Below are positions 17,452-26,284 of a DNA stretch of 64,000 nucleotides, piece after piece. Source of the stretch: UBA1494_A sp963973975 (GTDB lineage Bacteria > Bacteroidota > Bacteroidia > Flavobacteriales_E > Vicingaceae); contig CAXBCF010000011.1 of assembly GCA_963973975.1 (NCBI GenBank), positions 36,872 through 100,871 on the forward strand, in the 5' to 3' direction. The position numbers were made by a program, and so were the translations under genes. Positions within the stretch are counted from its first letter, which is position 1. Each line of letters opens with the position of its first letter. The notes beneath the pieces were generated by a model. It did no database searches. It saw only the letters and a list, made by a program, of their open reading frames with translations, and was not told where the DNA came from.

Positions 17452-17970
17452 ATGGTAACAATAATATCAGCTAGTAATCGAAAAGAAAATTTAACATATT
17501 CTTATTCAGTTTATTGTAAAAAATTTTTGGAGCACCTAAATTTTGAGCACCGACTATTTTCATTGGCTGAAATTCCCGACCTACTGTCTTTAAAATCGGT
17601 TTATGAATACGAGACATCTGATTTTAATGTTTTGGCGAAAGATATTTTTGTTCCTGCCAAAAAACTATTGTTTATCGTTCCCGAATACAATGGCAGCATG
17701 CCCGGGATTCTCAAATTGTTTATCGACGCTATTCATCCCCAGTATTTTAAAGGAAAAAAGGCTGCTTTAATCGGAGTTTCATCAGGTAGGGCAGGGAACT
17801 TAAGGGGAATGGATCATTTAACCGATATTTTACATCACTTGCAAGTGAATGTGATGCCTCAAAAATTGCCTATTTCTAAGATGAATTCTTTTTTAGAAGG
17901 CAATGAAATCAATAACTTGGAAACAAAAAAACTAATTGAACAACACATCAACCGCTTAATAGAATTTTGA
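17452..17970 (+). CDS. NAD(P)H-dependent FMN reductase family protein
   Basis: A 172-residue flavodoxin-like reductase. The N-terminal MVTIISASNRKEN strand, the FMN-binding PEYNGSMPGILKLFIDA segment and the LIGVSSGRAGN loop are typical of the NADPH-dependent FMN reductase/YwqN/azoreductase group. It starts a plus-strand run and its stop overlaps the truA start by one base (TGATG). Confidence 0.87.
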   Translation: MVTIISASNRKENLTYSYSVYCKKFLEHLNFEHRLFSLAEIPDLLSLKSVYEYETSDFNVLAKDIFVPAKKLLFIVPEYNGSMPGILKLFIDAIHPQYFKGKKAALIGVSSGRAGNLRGMDHLTDILHHLQVNVMPQKLPISKMNSFLEGNEINNLETKKLIEQHINRLIEF

Positions 17971-18716
17971 TGAAACGATACGCTTTATTTATAAGGTTCA
18001 AAGGAACCAATTTTCATGGATGGCAAGTGCAAGACAATGCGAAGAGTATTCAGGCTGAAATTCAAGCAGTACTGAAATTAATTTTACAAACTGATATTGA
18101 ACTAACAGGAGCTGGAAGAACAGATGCAGGTGTGCATGCAACTGAAATGATTGCTCATTTCGATGCTGCAAAAATTGATGATTTGGACTTATTTCTTCAC
18201 AAATTGAATGGGGTCTTGGATGAAGACATTGCTATATTCGATATTCGAGAAACGGTAGCTGATTTTCACGCAAGATTTGATGCAGTCAGTCGTACCTATC
18301 ATTATCAAATCAATTTTTTAAAAGATCCCTTTGTCAAAGAATTCTCCTACTACCTTAAAAATCAACCGGATATTGAGAAAATGAATCAAGCTGCACTGCA
18401 CTTGATTGGTACAAAAGATTTTTCTTGTTTCAGCAAAGCTCACACGCAAACACATACCAACGATTGCGAAATAATTCATGCCAGTTGGGCATTGAGTGAA
18501 GGAGTTTTGGCTTTTGAGATTACTGCCAATCGATTTTTGAGAAACATGGTGAGAGCCATAGTTGGAACCCTGCTAGAAGTAGGAGAGGGCAAAAGATCGG
18601 TAGAAAGTATTACTGATTTAATTGCCTCCAAAGACCGCTCAAATGCCGGAACTTCTGTCCCTGCAAAAGGATTATTTTTAAGCCACATTGAATATTCTGA
18701 GAGCCGTTTTATTTAA
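17970..18716 (+). CDS. truA: tRNA pseudouridine(38-40) synthase
   Basis: Converts uridines 38-40 in the anticodon arm to pseudouridine. From the ATG at 17970 the protein has 248 residues (MKRYALFIRFKGTNFHGWQ). The catalytic Asp lies in GAGRTDAGVHATEM near residue 50; DFHARFDAVSRTYHY and FLRNMVRAIVGTLLEVG are the other family blocks. An in-frame TTG directly upstream is not needed. Overlap with the FMN reductase stop suggests coupled translation. Confidence 0.95.
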   Translation: MKRYALFIRFKGTNFHGWQVQDNAKSIQAEIQAVLKLILQTDIELTGAGRTDAGVHATEMIAHFDAAKIDDLDLFLHKLNGVLDEDIAIFDIRETVADFHARFDAVSRTYHYQINFLKDPFVKEFSYYLKNQPDIEKMNQAALHLIGTKDFSCFSKAHTQTHTNDCEIIHASWALSEGVLAFEITANRFLRNMVRAIVGTLLEVGEGKRSVESITDLIASKDRSNAGTSVPAKGLFLSHIEYSESRFI

Positions 18717-18717
18717 A

Positions 18718-18725
18718 TATCTTTG
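18718..18725 (+). promoter_or_regulatory. Candidate -7 box for the ABC exporter gene
   Basis: TATCTTTG is a strong match to TAnnTTTG and ends five bases before the ATG at 18731, just after the truA stop. Transcription would begin at about the start codon. Confidence 0.5.
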
Positions 18726-18730
18726 CACCC

Positions 18731-20497
18731 ATGAGCGAAACGAGTGGTAAAGCATGGGATACATCCCTTTATAAAAGGGTTTTAAGGTATGTAAATCCTT
18801 ATAAAAAGACCTTTTACATCACTGGTTTTCTAGTTGTTTTATTGGCAATTCTCACTCCCATTCGTCCCAAGTTAATACAGGTAATTGTAGATGAAGAAGT
18901 AGCAGCGGGAAATGCTGAAGGCGTGCTAAACCTAACACTTATTTTAATGGTGCTTTTGGTGGTTGAAGCTGTTATTCAGTTTTATCAAACCTATATGGCG
19001 AATTGGTTGGGACAAACAATTATCAAAGATTTAAGGGTTCAACTTTACGAGCGGGTTATTTCATTTCGGCTTAAATATTTTGATCGAACGGCAATTGGAA
19101 CTTTGGTTACTCGGGCTGTTTCAGACATTGAAACCATTTCCAACATCTTCTCACAAGGCATTTTAGTCATTTTTGGAGATATTTTGAAATTGATTGCCGT
19201 CATCGCTTTTATGCTTTACACCGATTGGCGTTTGACCCTTATTAGTTTGATTCCAATACCACTGTTGATTATTACAACTTCTGTTTTTAAGAAAATCATT
19301 AAAAAAGCTTTTCAACAAGTTAGAACTCAAGTTTCTCGACTAAACGCCTTTGTTCAAGAACGAGTAACTGGCATGAAAATCATACAAATCTTTAACAGAG
19401 AGGAAGTTGAAATGAGCCATTTTGAGCAGATGAATAAATTGCACCGCAATGCACACATTAGAACTGTTTGGGCTTATTCCATTTTTTTTCCGGTAGTGGA
19501 AATGCTTTCGGCAGCTTCCATAGCACTCTTGGTTTGGTGGGGCACAAAAGGAGTAATTGCAGGCTACACTACTTTGGGAAGTTTAATGGCATTTATTTTA
19601 TACATCTATATGTTGTACCGTCCAATTCGACAATTGGCTGAACGATTTAACGATTTACAAATGGGAATGGTGAGTTCTGAACGGGTTTTTAAAGTGTTAG
19701 ATACCGAAGCTTTTATTGAAAACAAAGGAACTTTTGTAAAAGACAAACTAGACGGAATAATTGAGTTTAAAAATGTGTGGTTTGCTTATGAGGATGAAGA
19801 TTATGTGTTGAAAAACATCAATTTTTCTGTAAAACAAGGTGAAACAGTTGCTTTTGTTGGCGCTACAGGATCGGGAAAAACTTCTACTATAAATTTATTG
19901 GGACGTTTTTATGAATTTCAAAAAGGAGAAATTCTCATTGATGGCGTGCAGCTTAGAGACTATGAATTAAAAGGGCTGCGGGAGAAAATGGCAGTTGTGC
20001 TGCAAGATGTTTTTCTTTTTTCAGATACCATTTACAATAACATTACTTTAAATAATCCTGAGATTTCTGAAGAAGCGGTAATAGCAGCTTCCAAAAAGGT
20101 GAAAGCACATGATTTTATTTCAAAATTGCCTGGAGCTTATCACTACGATGTGAAAGAACGAGGGGGAATGCTATCTGTCGGGCAGCGGCAATTAATTGCT
20201 TTTATTCGTGCTTATGTGCACCAGCCGAGCATTTTAATTTTGGATGAAGCAACTTCTTCCATCGACACAGAATCTGAATTGTTGATTCAAAATGCCATTG
20301 ATGTGCTTACAGAAAATAGAACTTCCATTGTTATTGCCCACCGTTTATCTACGATTCAAAAGGCGGATAAAATCATAGTATTGGAAAAAGGGGAAATCAT
20401 TGAGCAAGGAAACCATCAAGAATTATTGGCTCAGAATGGGCAGTATAAGAAATTGTTTGAATTGCAATTTAAAAATGAAATGCAAACAATTAATTAG
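18731..20497 (+). CDS. ABC exporter, fused permease and ATPase (MsbA/multidrug type)
   Basis: A 588-residue half-transporter expected to act as a homodimer in the inner membrane. The N-terminal part has about six transmembrane helices (starting near YKKTFYITGFLVVLL). The ATPase has Walker A GATGSGKTST near residue 376, the Q-loop VVLQDVFLF, signature LSVGQRQ near residue 480, Walker B ILILDEATSS and the H-loop IVIAHRLST. Substrate (lipid, drug or peptide) is not determinable. A -7 box sits directly before the start. Confidence 0.92.
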   Translation: MSETSGKAWDTSLYKRVLRYVNPYKKTFYITGFLVVLLAILTPIRPKLIQVIVDEEVAAGNAEGVLNLTLILMVLLVVEAVIQFYQTYMANWLGQTIIKDLRVQLYERVISFRLKYFDRTAIGTLVTRAVSDIETISNIFSQGILVIFGDILKLIAVIAFMLYTDWRLTLISLIPIPLLIITTSVFKKIIKKAFQQVRTQVSRLNAFVQERVTGMKIIQIFNREEVEMSHFEQMNKLHRNAHIRTVWAYSIFFPVVEMLSAASIALLVWWGTKGVIAGYTTLGSLMAFILYIYMLYRPIRQLAERFNDLQMGMVSSERVFKVLDTEAFIENKGTFVKDKLDGIIEFKNVWFAYEDEDYVLKNINFSVKQGETVAFVGATGSGKTSTINLLGRFYEFQKGEILIDGVQLRDYELKGLREKMAVVLQDVFLFSDTIYNNITLNNPEISEEAVIAASKKVKAHDFISKLPGAYHYDVKERGGMLSVGQRQLIAFIRAYVHQPSILILDEATSSIDTESELLIQNAIDVLTENRTSIVIAHRLSTIQKADKIIVLEKGEIIEQGNHQELLAQNGQYKKLFELQFKNEMQTIN

Positions 20498-20517
20498 TTC
20501 TTGTAATCGGCTATCTC

Positions 20518-20525
20518 TAAATTTG
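20518..20525 (+). promoter_or_regulatory. Candidate -7 box for smpB
   Basis: TAAATTTG matches TAnnTTTG and ends four bases before the smpB ATG, again implying a leaderless or nearly leaderless transcript. Confidence 0.4.
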
Positions 20526-20529
20526 TAAC

Positions 20530-20991
20530 ATGAACTCAAAGTTTAGCAAGAGCATTGTCATTAAAAACAAGAAAGCTTCATTTCAGTATGAATTTTTAGA
20601 TACTATTGAGGCAGGAATGCAGCTAAAAGGCACTGAGATCAAATCTATCAGAGCGGGAAAGGCAAGCATTAAAGAAGGGTATTGTGCCTTTAAAAATGGA
20701 GAGTTATTTGTTTTTAATATCGACATTACTCCTTACGAAGATGCAAGTTTTACCAACCATGAGCCAAAACGCCATCGAAAATTGCTCTTGCATGCTAGAG
20801 AATTGGAAAAGCTTTCCAATAAAAAGAAGGATGTTGGGCTAACCATTGTTCCTATTAAACTTTATGTGAACGAAAAAGGCTTCGCAAAACTCTTAATTGC
20901 ACTTGCAAAGGGAAAGAAAATGCAAGACAAACGAGAATCACTCAAAGCAAAAGACGCCAAACGTCAAATTGATAGGGCTTTGAAATCCTAA
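20530..20991 (+). CDS. smpB: SsrA-binding protein SmpB
   Basis: Binds tmRNA and brings it to stalled ribosomes in trans-translation. The 153-residue protein shows NKKASFQYEFLDTIEAGMQL, LKGTEIKSIRAGKAS, YEDASFTNHEPKRHRKLLL and LIALAKGKKMQDKRE, all hallmark SmpB segments, with a basic C-terminal tail. The tmRNA gene itself is not in the window. Confidence 0.97.
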   Translation: MNSKFSKSIVIKNKKASFQYEFLDTIEAGMQLKGTEIKSIRAGKASIKEGYCAFKNGELFVFNIDITPYEDASFTNHEPKRHRKLLLHARELEKLSNKKKDVGLTIVPIKLYVNEKGFAKLLIALAKGKKMQDKRESLKAKDAKRQIDRALKS

Positions 20992-21057
20992 TATATTTTA
21001 AACATTATTAAGACATAAAGGTTTGATTACTTCAACAATTAAACTGTTTTCAATCCT

Positions 21058-21065
21058 TATTTTTG
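21058..21065 (+). promoter_or_regulatory. Candidate -7 box for the TonB receptor operon
   Basis: TATTTTTG matches TAnnTTTG and lies 16 bases before the ATG at 21082. No clear -33 TTG at standard spacing. Confidence 0.4.
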
Positions 21066-21081
21066 CCGCGAATTTAAAAAA

Positions 21082-23427
21082 ATGAAAAACTTTCTTTTTT
21101 CTCTCCTTTGTTTTTTGTCCTTGAATGTTTTAGCGCAAAAAAAGGTAACTTTAAGTGGAACAATTACAGCTGCTGAAAACGGCGAAGAATTGATAGGTGC
21201 AACCGTGGCAGTTCCAGCTTTAAACACTGGTGTTGGTGCCAATGTCTATGGTTTTTATTCCATTTCACTTCCAGAAGGAACTTATGAATTTGTCTTTTCT
21301 TTTGTTGGTTATCAAGAAATTCGAAAAGAAATTGATTTAACTGAAAGCAAAACTTTTAATGTTGAGCTCAGCTTATCGAGTCAAGAATTACAAGAGGTTG
21401 AAATTTCAGCAGATGGTGCTCAAAACAACATCAAAAGTGTTGAAATGAGCGTAAACACCATTGATGCTAAGGATATTAAAAAAATTCCTGCCTTGTTGGG
21501 TGAAGCGGATGTTATTAAAAGCGTTTTATTGCTTCCAGGTGTAAGTACGGTAGGTGAAGGAAGTACAGGGTTTAATGTTCGAGGAGGTGGAATTGATCAA
21601 AACTTGGTGCTACTCGATGAAGCTCCGGTCTACAATTCTTCGCATTTATTCGGTTTTTTCTCTGTCTTTAATCCAGATGCGGTTAAAAATGTGAAACTCA
21701 TCAAAGGGGGAATTGCTCCAGAATACGGCGGTCGTCTTTCTTCAATTCTCGATGTGAGAATGAAAGAGGGGAACAGTAAAAAGTTTTCAGGTAGTGGAGG
21801 AGTTGGCGCTATTTTTAGCAGGCTATCTCTTGAGGGTCCTATTAAAAATGAAAACACTTCTTTCTTAATTGCAGGAAGAAGATCTTATGCTGATGTACTT
21901 GCCAAGCCATTTTTAAATGAAGATTTGGCTGGGAGTAAGTTTTACTTTTATGACTTAACGGCAAAAATCAATCATCGAATAAATGATAAAAACAGGCTGT
22001 TTATTTCCGGTTACTTTGGAAGAGATGTATTCGGTTCAGGCTTTTTATTCAATTGGGGAAACGCAACTGCTACTGTTCGCTGGAACCATATTTTCAATGA
22101 TCGTTTGTTTATGAACCTCACAGGTTTTTACAGTGATTACGATTACGCATTTGGTGTTGAAGACGATGAAACTGGAGATGGATTTAATTGGAATTCGAGC
22201 ATTCTCAGCTACAGCATGAAACCCGATTTTTCTTACTATATTGACAATAAAAATACTTTAAAATTTGGGGGACAATCATTATTCTATAATTTCAAACCTG
22301 CAGAGGCGAATTTTCAAAATTTGAATGAAACAAATGACATTAGTTTACCGAATAAATTTGCCATCGAAAATGGTGTTTACTTGCAAAACGAACAGAAAAT
22401 TGGCGCTAGGTTGTCCTTGTTATATGGATTTCGATGGTCCTTTTTTAATTACCTAGGGGAAGGTATTAAGCAAACTTATGGGGATACTACTGCAGGAATT
22501 AGTCGGCCTTTGGTAAAGGAAGAATCGTTTGATAAATATGAAACCATTGAAAGCTATAATAATTTTGAACCTCGATTTTCTATCAAGTATGATTTAGATG
22601 AAAATAGTTCCATTAAAGGTAGTTACAATCGAATGGTGCAGTATTTACATCTGATTTCCAACACTGTTGCATCAACTCCGGTTGATATTTGGTTGCCTAC
22701 AACCAACAACCTTAAACCACAAAAAGCCGATCAGATTGCTGTGGGTTATTTTAGAAATTTTGCTAAAAATAAATACGAGTTTTCTACAGAAGTATTTGTG
22801 AAAGATTTTCAAAACCAAATTGATTACATCGACAATGCACAGATTTTTTTCAATGAAGAATTGGAAGGAGATTTACTTTCTGGAGATGGAAGAGCCTATG
22901 GAGCTGAATTTTTTATCAAGAAAAACACAGGTAAGTTAACTGGATGGATCAGTTACACCTTGTCTCGTTCAGAAAGAAAAGTTGATGGAATAAACAGGGG
23001 AGAGTGGTACCCAACCAGGTTTGATCGAGCGCATAATTTAAGTGTTGTTTCTTCCTATGAGTTGAATAAAAAGTGGAGTTTTTCTGCCAATTTTGTTTAT
23101 TCAACGGGAACTCCGGCAACTTTTCCAACCAATCGCTATGAAATTCAACAGGTAGTTTTGCCGCATAATATTGATGCCAGTAGAAATAATTTTAGAATTC
23201 CTGCTTATCACCGTTTGGATATTTCTGCAACACTTATACCTGAGAAAAATGAAGGAAGAAAATGGAAATCTGAATGGGTCTTTTCTATTTATAATGTGTA
23301 TTCGAGAAGAAATCCCTTTTCCATCTTTTTCGAGCAAAATGAAGATAATTTAGCTGAGACCAATGCCATTCGCTTTTCCGTAATTGGAAATTTTGTTCCT
23401 GCTGTTTCATATAACTTTAAATTTTAA
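21082..23427 (+). CDS. TonB-dependent receptor with carboxypeptidase-like N-terminal domain
   Basis: An outer-membrane active-transport receptor of 781 residues. A signal peptide (MKNFLFSLLCFLSLNVLAQ) precedes a CarboxypepD_reg-like beta-sandwich (residues about 22-105, with GEELIGATVAVP and GFYSISLPEGTYEF), then the plug domain (STGFNVRGGGIDQNLVLLDE, APVYNSSHLFGFFSVF) and a beta-barrel ending FVPAVSYNFKF. The gene is followed two bases later by a DUF4249 lipoprotein; such pairs recur in Bacteroidota and probably import a shared, here unknown, ligand. It differs from SusC/SusD pairs in lacking a SusD partner. Confidence 0.93.
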   Translation: MKNFLFSLLCFLSLNVLAQKKVTLSGTITAAENGEELIGATVAVPALNTGVGANVYGFYSISLPEGTYEFVFSFVGYQEIRKEIDLTESKTFNVELSLSSQELQEVEISADGAQNNIKSVEMSVNTIDAKDIKKIPALLGEADVIKSVLLLPGVSTVGEGSTGFNVRGGGIDQNLVLLDEAPVYNSSHLFGFFSVFNPDAVKNVKLIKGGIAPEYGGRLSSILDVRMKEGNSKKFSGSGGVGAIFSRLSLEGPIKNENTSFLIAGRRSYADVLAKPFLNEDLAGSKFYFYDLTAKINHRINDKNRLFISGYFGRDVFGSGFLFNWGNATATVRWNHIFNDRLFMNLTGFYSDYDYAFGVEDDETGDGFNWNSSILSYSMKPDFSYYIDNKNTLKFGGQSLFYNFKPAEANFQNLNETNDISLPNKFAIENGVYLQNEQKIGARLSLLYGFRWSFFNYLGEGIKQTYGDTTAGISRPLVKEESFDKYETIESYNNFEPRFSIKYDLDENSSIKGSYNRMVQYLHLISNTVASTPVDIWLPTTNNLKPQKADQIAVGYFRNFAKNKYEFSTEVFVKDFQNQIDYIDNAQIFFNEELEGDLLSGDGRAYGAEFFIKKNTGKLTGWISYTLSRSERKVDGINRGEWYPTRFDRAHNLSVVSSYELNKKWSFSANFVYSTGTPATFPTNRYEIQQVVLPHNIDASRNNFRIPAYHRLDISATLIPEKNEGRKWKSEWVFSIYNVYSRRNPFSIFFEQNEDNLAETNAIRFSVIGNFVPAVSYNFKF

Positions 23428-23429
23428 CG

Positions 23430-24311
23430 ATGAAGCTAGTAAGAAAACCATATTTGATTTTATTTGCCTGCATAAGCCTACTCTTTTCAGCTTGTGAAGA
23501 TGTTATTGACGTTGATTTAACCGAAGGAAGAAGCCAATTGGTGGTAGATGGGTTTTTGACGAATGACAGCAGCATTCAAACCATTCGTTTAACTCGAACT
23601 GCCAATTTCTTTTCAAATGCTCCAACACCGCCTTTCAATGGTGCGGATGTAAAAGTTATTGGGCCAGGCGGACAAGTTTTTAATTTTACTTCAGATGGAA
23701 ATGGCAATTACCGCTATGATCCGCTTACAGCCGGAGCGATTGACAGTGTTGGTTTCAACTATCGTTTGGAGTTGGTCTACAATGGAGATAACTACATTGC
23801 TACTTCAATTTTAAATCCTGTACCTGTAATTGATAGCATGACTTATGCTTTTGAAGAAGAGTCTATAGGGAATGAAGAAGGCTATTTTGCACAGTTTTTT
23901 GCAAGAGATTTTGCAGGAAGAAAAGATTTTTATTGGATTAGAGGGCTTAAAAATGGCACTTATATTAATGCTGCTGAACCCTCTAGTTTAGTGCTTGCCG
24001 AAGATGCTTCTTTTGGTGGTGAAGGTGCCGATGGCTTTGTATTCATCACTCCGCTGAGAGGTTCAATTACTAGCAGCGATGATCCGCTTCAAATAGGAGA
24101 TGTTGCAGGTGTTGAATTGATGAGTATTAATAAAGAAGTGTTTAATTTTTTACAGCAACTGACTACACAAGCTAATAATGGTGGCTTGTTTTCTACACCA
24201 CCTGCCAACATCCGACCAAACATCTTTGATGCTGCAGGTCAAATTCAAGAAGAAGTATTGGGTGTTTTCTCAGTTTCTTCAGTTAGTAGAAGTCAAGTGC
24301 TGATTCAGTGA
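23430..24311 (+). CDS. DUF4249 domain lipoprotein
   Basis: A 293-residue surface or periplasmic lipoprotein: the N-terminus MKLVRKPYLILFACISLLFS is followed by the lipobox cysteine in SACEDVIDVDL. The sequence after that, with LVVDGFLTNDSSIQTIRLTRT and a later SVSSVSRSQVLIQ end, is typical of DUF4249. These proteins are encoded with TonB receptors that carry a carboxypeptidase-like N-terminal domain, as here, and may take part in ligand capture; that role is an inference. Confidence 0.88.
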   Translation: MKLVRKPYLILFACISLLFSACEDVIDVDLTEGRSQLVVDGFLTNDSSIQTIRLTRTANFFSNAPTPPFNGADVKVIGPGGQVFNFTSDGNGNYRYDPLTAGAIDSVGFNYRLELVYNGDNYIATSILNPVPVIDSMTYAFEEESIGNEEGYFAQFFARDFAGRKDFYWIRGLKNGTYINAAEPSSLVLAEDASFGGEGADGFVFITPLRGSITSSDDPLQIGDVAGVELMSINKEVFNFLQQLTTQANNGGLFSTPPANIRPNIFDAAGQIQEEVLGVFSVSSVSRSQVLIQ

Positions 24312-24347
24312 TTTTATTTAAGCTTACTTTTTCAAGTTTAAGCATAA

Positions 24348-24380
24348 AAAAGCCTATTTGAATCCATTCAAATAGGCTTT
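24348..24380. terminator. Bidirectional terminator between DUF4249 and DUF3276 genes
   Basis: A near-perfect stem (AAAGCCTATTTGAA pairing with TTCAAATAGGCTTT around a four-base loop) lies between two convergent genes. It is flanked by A-rich sequence on the left and T-rich sequence on the right, so it can stop transcription from both sides. Confidence 0.9.
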
Positions 24381-24399
24381 ATATTTTATTTGTGCTCGA

Positions 24400-24861
24400 T
24401 TAGCTAGTGGTATCGTCTTTTCCCAAATCTTCAAAACTCACATCAGAGAAATTTGAAATTCCCGATGTTTCTTTGTCTTTAGAAGGTTCTTTTGTTTCCT
24501 CTTTTGAATCATTTTCTTTAGAAACTTCTTCACTTGCTTTGATTTTCTCTCGTTCTAAATCAAACTCACTTCTTGGAATTATTTCTTTCCCATCACTTAA
24601 ATCCTCAATTTTCTTTAAGGTTTCATTCAAAAACTCTGTGAAACTCTGAAAATCTTCAGGATAGAGAAATAATTTATGCTTTTCGTAGAAAAACTTTCCG
24701 TTGTCGTTGTTAAATCTTCGTTTACTTTCTGTAATTGTAAGGTAGTAGTCGTCTGATTTAGTTGATTTTACATCGAAGAAATAGGTTCTATTTCCCGCCC
24801 TAAGAGATTTTGAAAAAATATCATCGGTTCTTCTTTTGGAACCTTCTTGCTCTTTATCCAT
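24400..24861 (-). CDS. DUF3276 family protein, PUR-alpha-like nucleic-acid binding
   Basis: A 153-residue protein whose N-terminal half has the Bacteroidota PUR repeat: DIFSKSLRAGNRTYFFDVKS, DYYLTITESKRRF and FFYEKHKLFLYPEDFQSF. The C-terminal third is acidic and low complexity, rich in Ser, Glu, Lys and Asp. PUR domains bind single-stranded DNA or RNA. The ATG at 24861 (MDKEQEGSKRRTDD) is preferred because it leads directly into the domain; the frame extends 17 codons upstream with no family similarity. Confidence 0.88.
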   Translation of the reverse strand: MDKEQEGSKRRTDDIFSKSLRAGNRTYFFDVKSTKSDDYYLTITESKRRFNNDNGKFFYEKHKLFLYPEDFQSFTEFLNETLKKIEDLSDGKEIIPRSEFDLEREKIKASEEVSKENDSKEETKEPSKDKETSGISNFSDVSFEDLGKDDTTS

Positions 24862-24967
24862 CTTCAAAAAAAGTATTAATTCGTCATTGATAACGTTTAA
24901 ATTCAAAAACAAATCTAACTAAAAAATATTTATATAGTAAGCCACAGCTTTTTTGCGTCCTAGAATT

Positions 24968-25489
24968 TTACCATTCTGCATTTTCTCCATCAAACCAATT
25001 GTTTTGTAAACGCATTAATCGTTCTAAAACATCTCTTACACAGCCTTTTCCACCTTTATATGAGGAAACATAGGTAGCAATTGATTTAATTTCAGTGGCT
25101 GCATCTTTCGGGCAAGCGGCATAGCCCACCTTTTGCATGATGGTGTAATCGGGTAAATCATCGCCCATGTAGAGAATTTCAGCAGGTGTGATTTGATGTT
25201 TTTTCAGCAGGTTTTCAAAAACCACTAATTTGTTTTTGCACCCCAAATGTATGTCCTCAATACCCAAACCATTTAAGCGCAGGCGAACGCTTTCTGAAGT
25301 GCCACCGCTGATAATTGAAATGTGATAGCCCTTTTTAACGGCGTGCTGCAAGGCATAACCGTCTTTAATGTTCATGGCTCTAACTTGATCTCCATCGGGC
25401 AATGTGGTAACCATTCCATCGGTCAACACACCGTCTACATCGAGCATGATGACTTTAATTGCACGCAATTTTGATTGAATGTTTTCCAT
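24968..25489 (-). CDS. kdsC: KdsC-like HAD phosphatase (Kdo-8-phosphate phosphatase)
   Basis: Predicted to release phosphate from Kdo-8-phosphate in lipopolysaccharide inner-core synthesis. The 173-residue length and HAD motifs fit: motif I MLDVDGVLTDG, motif II IISGGTSE, and motif III in LYMGDDLPDY. No other Kdo gene lies in the window, so assignment rests on subfamily resemblance. The ATG follows directly after the stop of the DUF2520 gene. Confidence 0.88.
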   Translation of the reverse strand: MENIQSKLRAIKVIMLDVDGVLTDGMVTTLPDGDQVRAMNIKDGYALQHAVKKGYHISIISGGTSESVRLRLNGLGIEDIHLGCKNKLVVFENLLKKHQITPAEILYMGDDLPDYTIMQKVGYAACPKDAATEIKSIATYVSSYKGGKGCVRDVLERLMRLQNNWFDGENAEW

Positions 25490-26284
25490 TTATTTTCCTT
25501 GATGACTTTTGTAAATCGATTTGGTTACTAAATCGTAAATCGCTTGGTAATCAGAATGCTCAGTTAAATATTCCAAATGGTTTTTAATGAGGTTGGCATC
25601 GTTTCGTTTGGCTGGACCAGTTTGTGTATTGATCGGTAATTCTGATTTTATCTTAGCCGCAGTTTTGGAAACCAAAGGACGAATAATTTCGAAAGAAATG
25701 TTGTTGCTTTTTAATATCTCGTAAGCGATTTGAAACATTTGATTCGAAAAATTATTCGCAAAAACCGAAGCGATGTGCAAGGCCTGACGCTTTTTAGAAT
25801 CCATTGAAAAAACCTTGTTGGAAACAGATCCTGCTAAGCTAATGAGCAAGTCTTCCATTTCTTGAGAATTTCCTTCCACACAAATTGGCAATTGAGACAA
25901 ACTCTCCGTTTCATTTTTAGAGAAGGATTGAACAGGGTAAAAAATCCCGTATTTAGTAAATCCGTTATTCTTGAAAACATCCAAAGAGGTGAAACCAGAA
26001 GTATGAATAATTGGCTTGTCTTTCAATTTAATTTGCTTGACAACACTGTCGAGCGCATCGTCGTTTACGGCTACGATGTAAAGATCTGCACCTGGGCTAA
26101 GCTCTGCTAATTTTGTAGTATAATTGCAGTTTAGCGTTTGACTTAAAAGTAAGGCAGAGCTTTGAGTTCTTGAAAAAATTTCGTGAATTAAATACCCTGC
26201 TTGACGAAATGCGAGTCCGAAGTTATGTCCGACATTTCCTGCACCGATAATGGTGATTCGCTTTATTTGTTGCTTTGCGTTCAT
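25490..26284 (-). CDS. Rossmann-like/DUF2520 domain oxidoreductase
   Basis: A 264-residue protein with an N-terminal NAD(P)-binding motif TIIGAGNVGHNFGLAFRQAG and a C-terminal DUF2520 helical domain (CVEGN, IASVFANNFSNQMF, TGPAKRNDANLI). The layout resembles 6-phosphogluconate dehydrogenase-like or ketopantoate reductase-like enzymes. The substrate is unknown. Its ATG overlaps the ccmF stop (ATGA), and its stop touches the kdsC start, so it links the ccm genes to kdsC in one transcript. Confidence 0.87.
   Translation of the reverse strand: MNAKQQIKRITIIGAGNVGHNFGLAFRQAGYLIHEIFSRTQSSALLLSQTLNCNYTTKLAELSPGADLYIVAVNDDALDSVVKQIKLKDKPIIHTSGFTSLDVFKNNGFTKYGIFYPVQSFSKNETESLSQLPICVEGNSQEMEDLLISLAGSVSNKVFSMDSKKRQALHIASVFANNFSNQMFQIAYEILKSNNISFEIIRPLVSKTAAKIKSELPINTQTGPAKRNDANLIKNHLEYLTEHSDYQAIYDLVTKSIYKSHQGK

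Noticed and set aside
23430..24311. SusD-type partner of the TonB receptor
   Set aside because: It is about half the length of SusD proteins and matches DUF4249 rather than the SusD/RagB helical fold.
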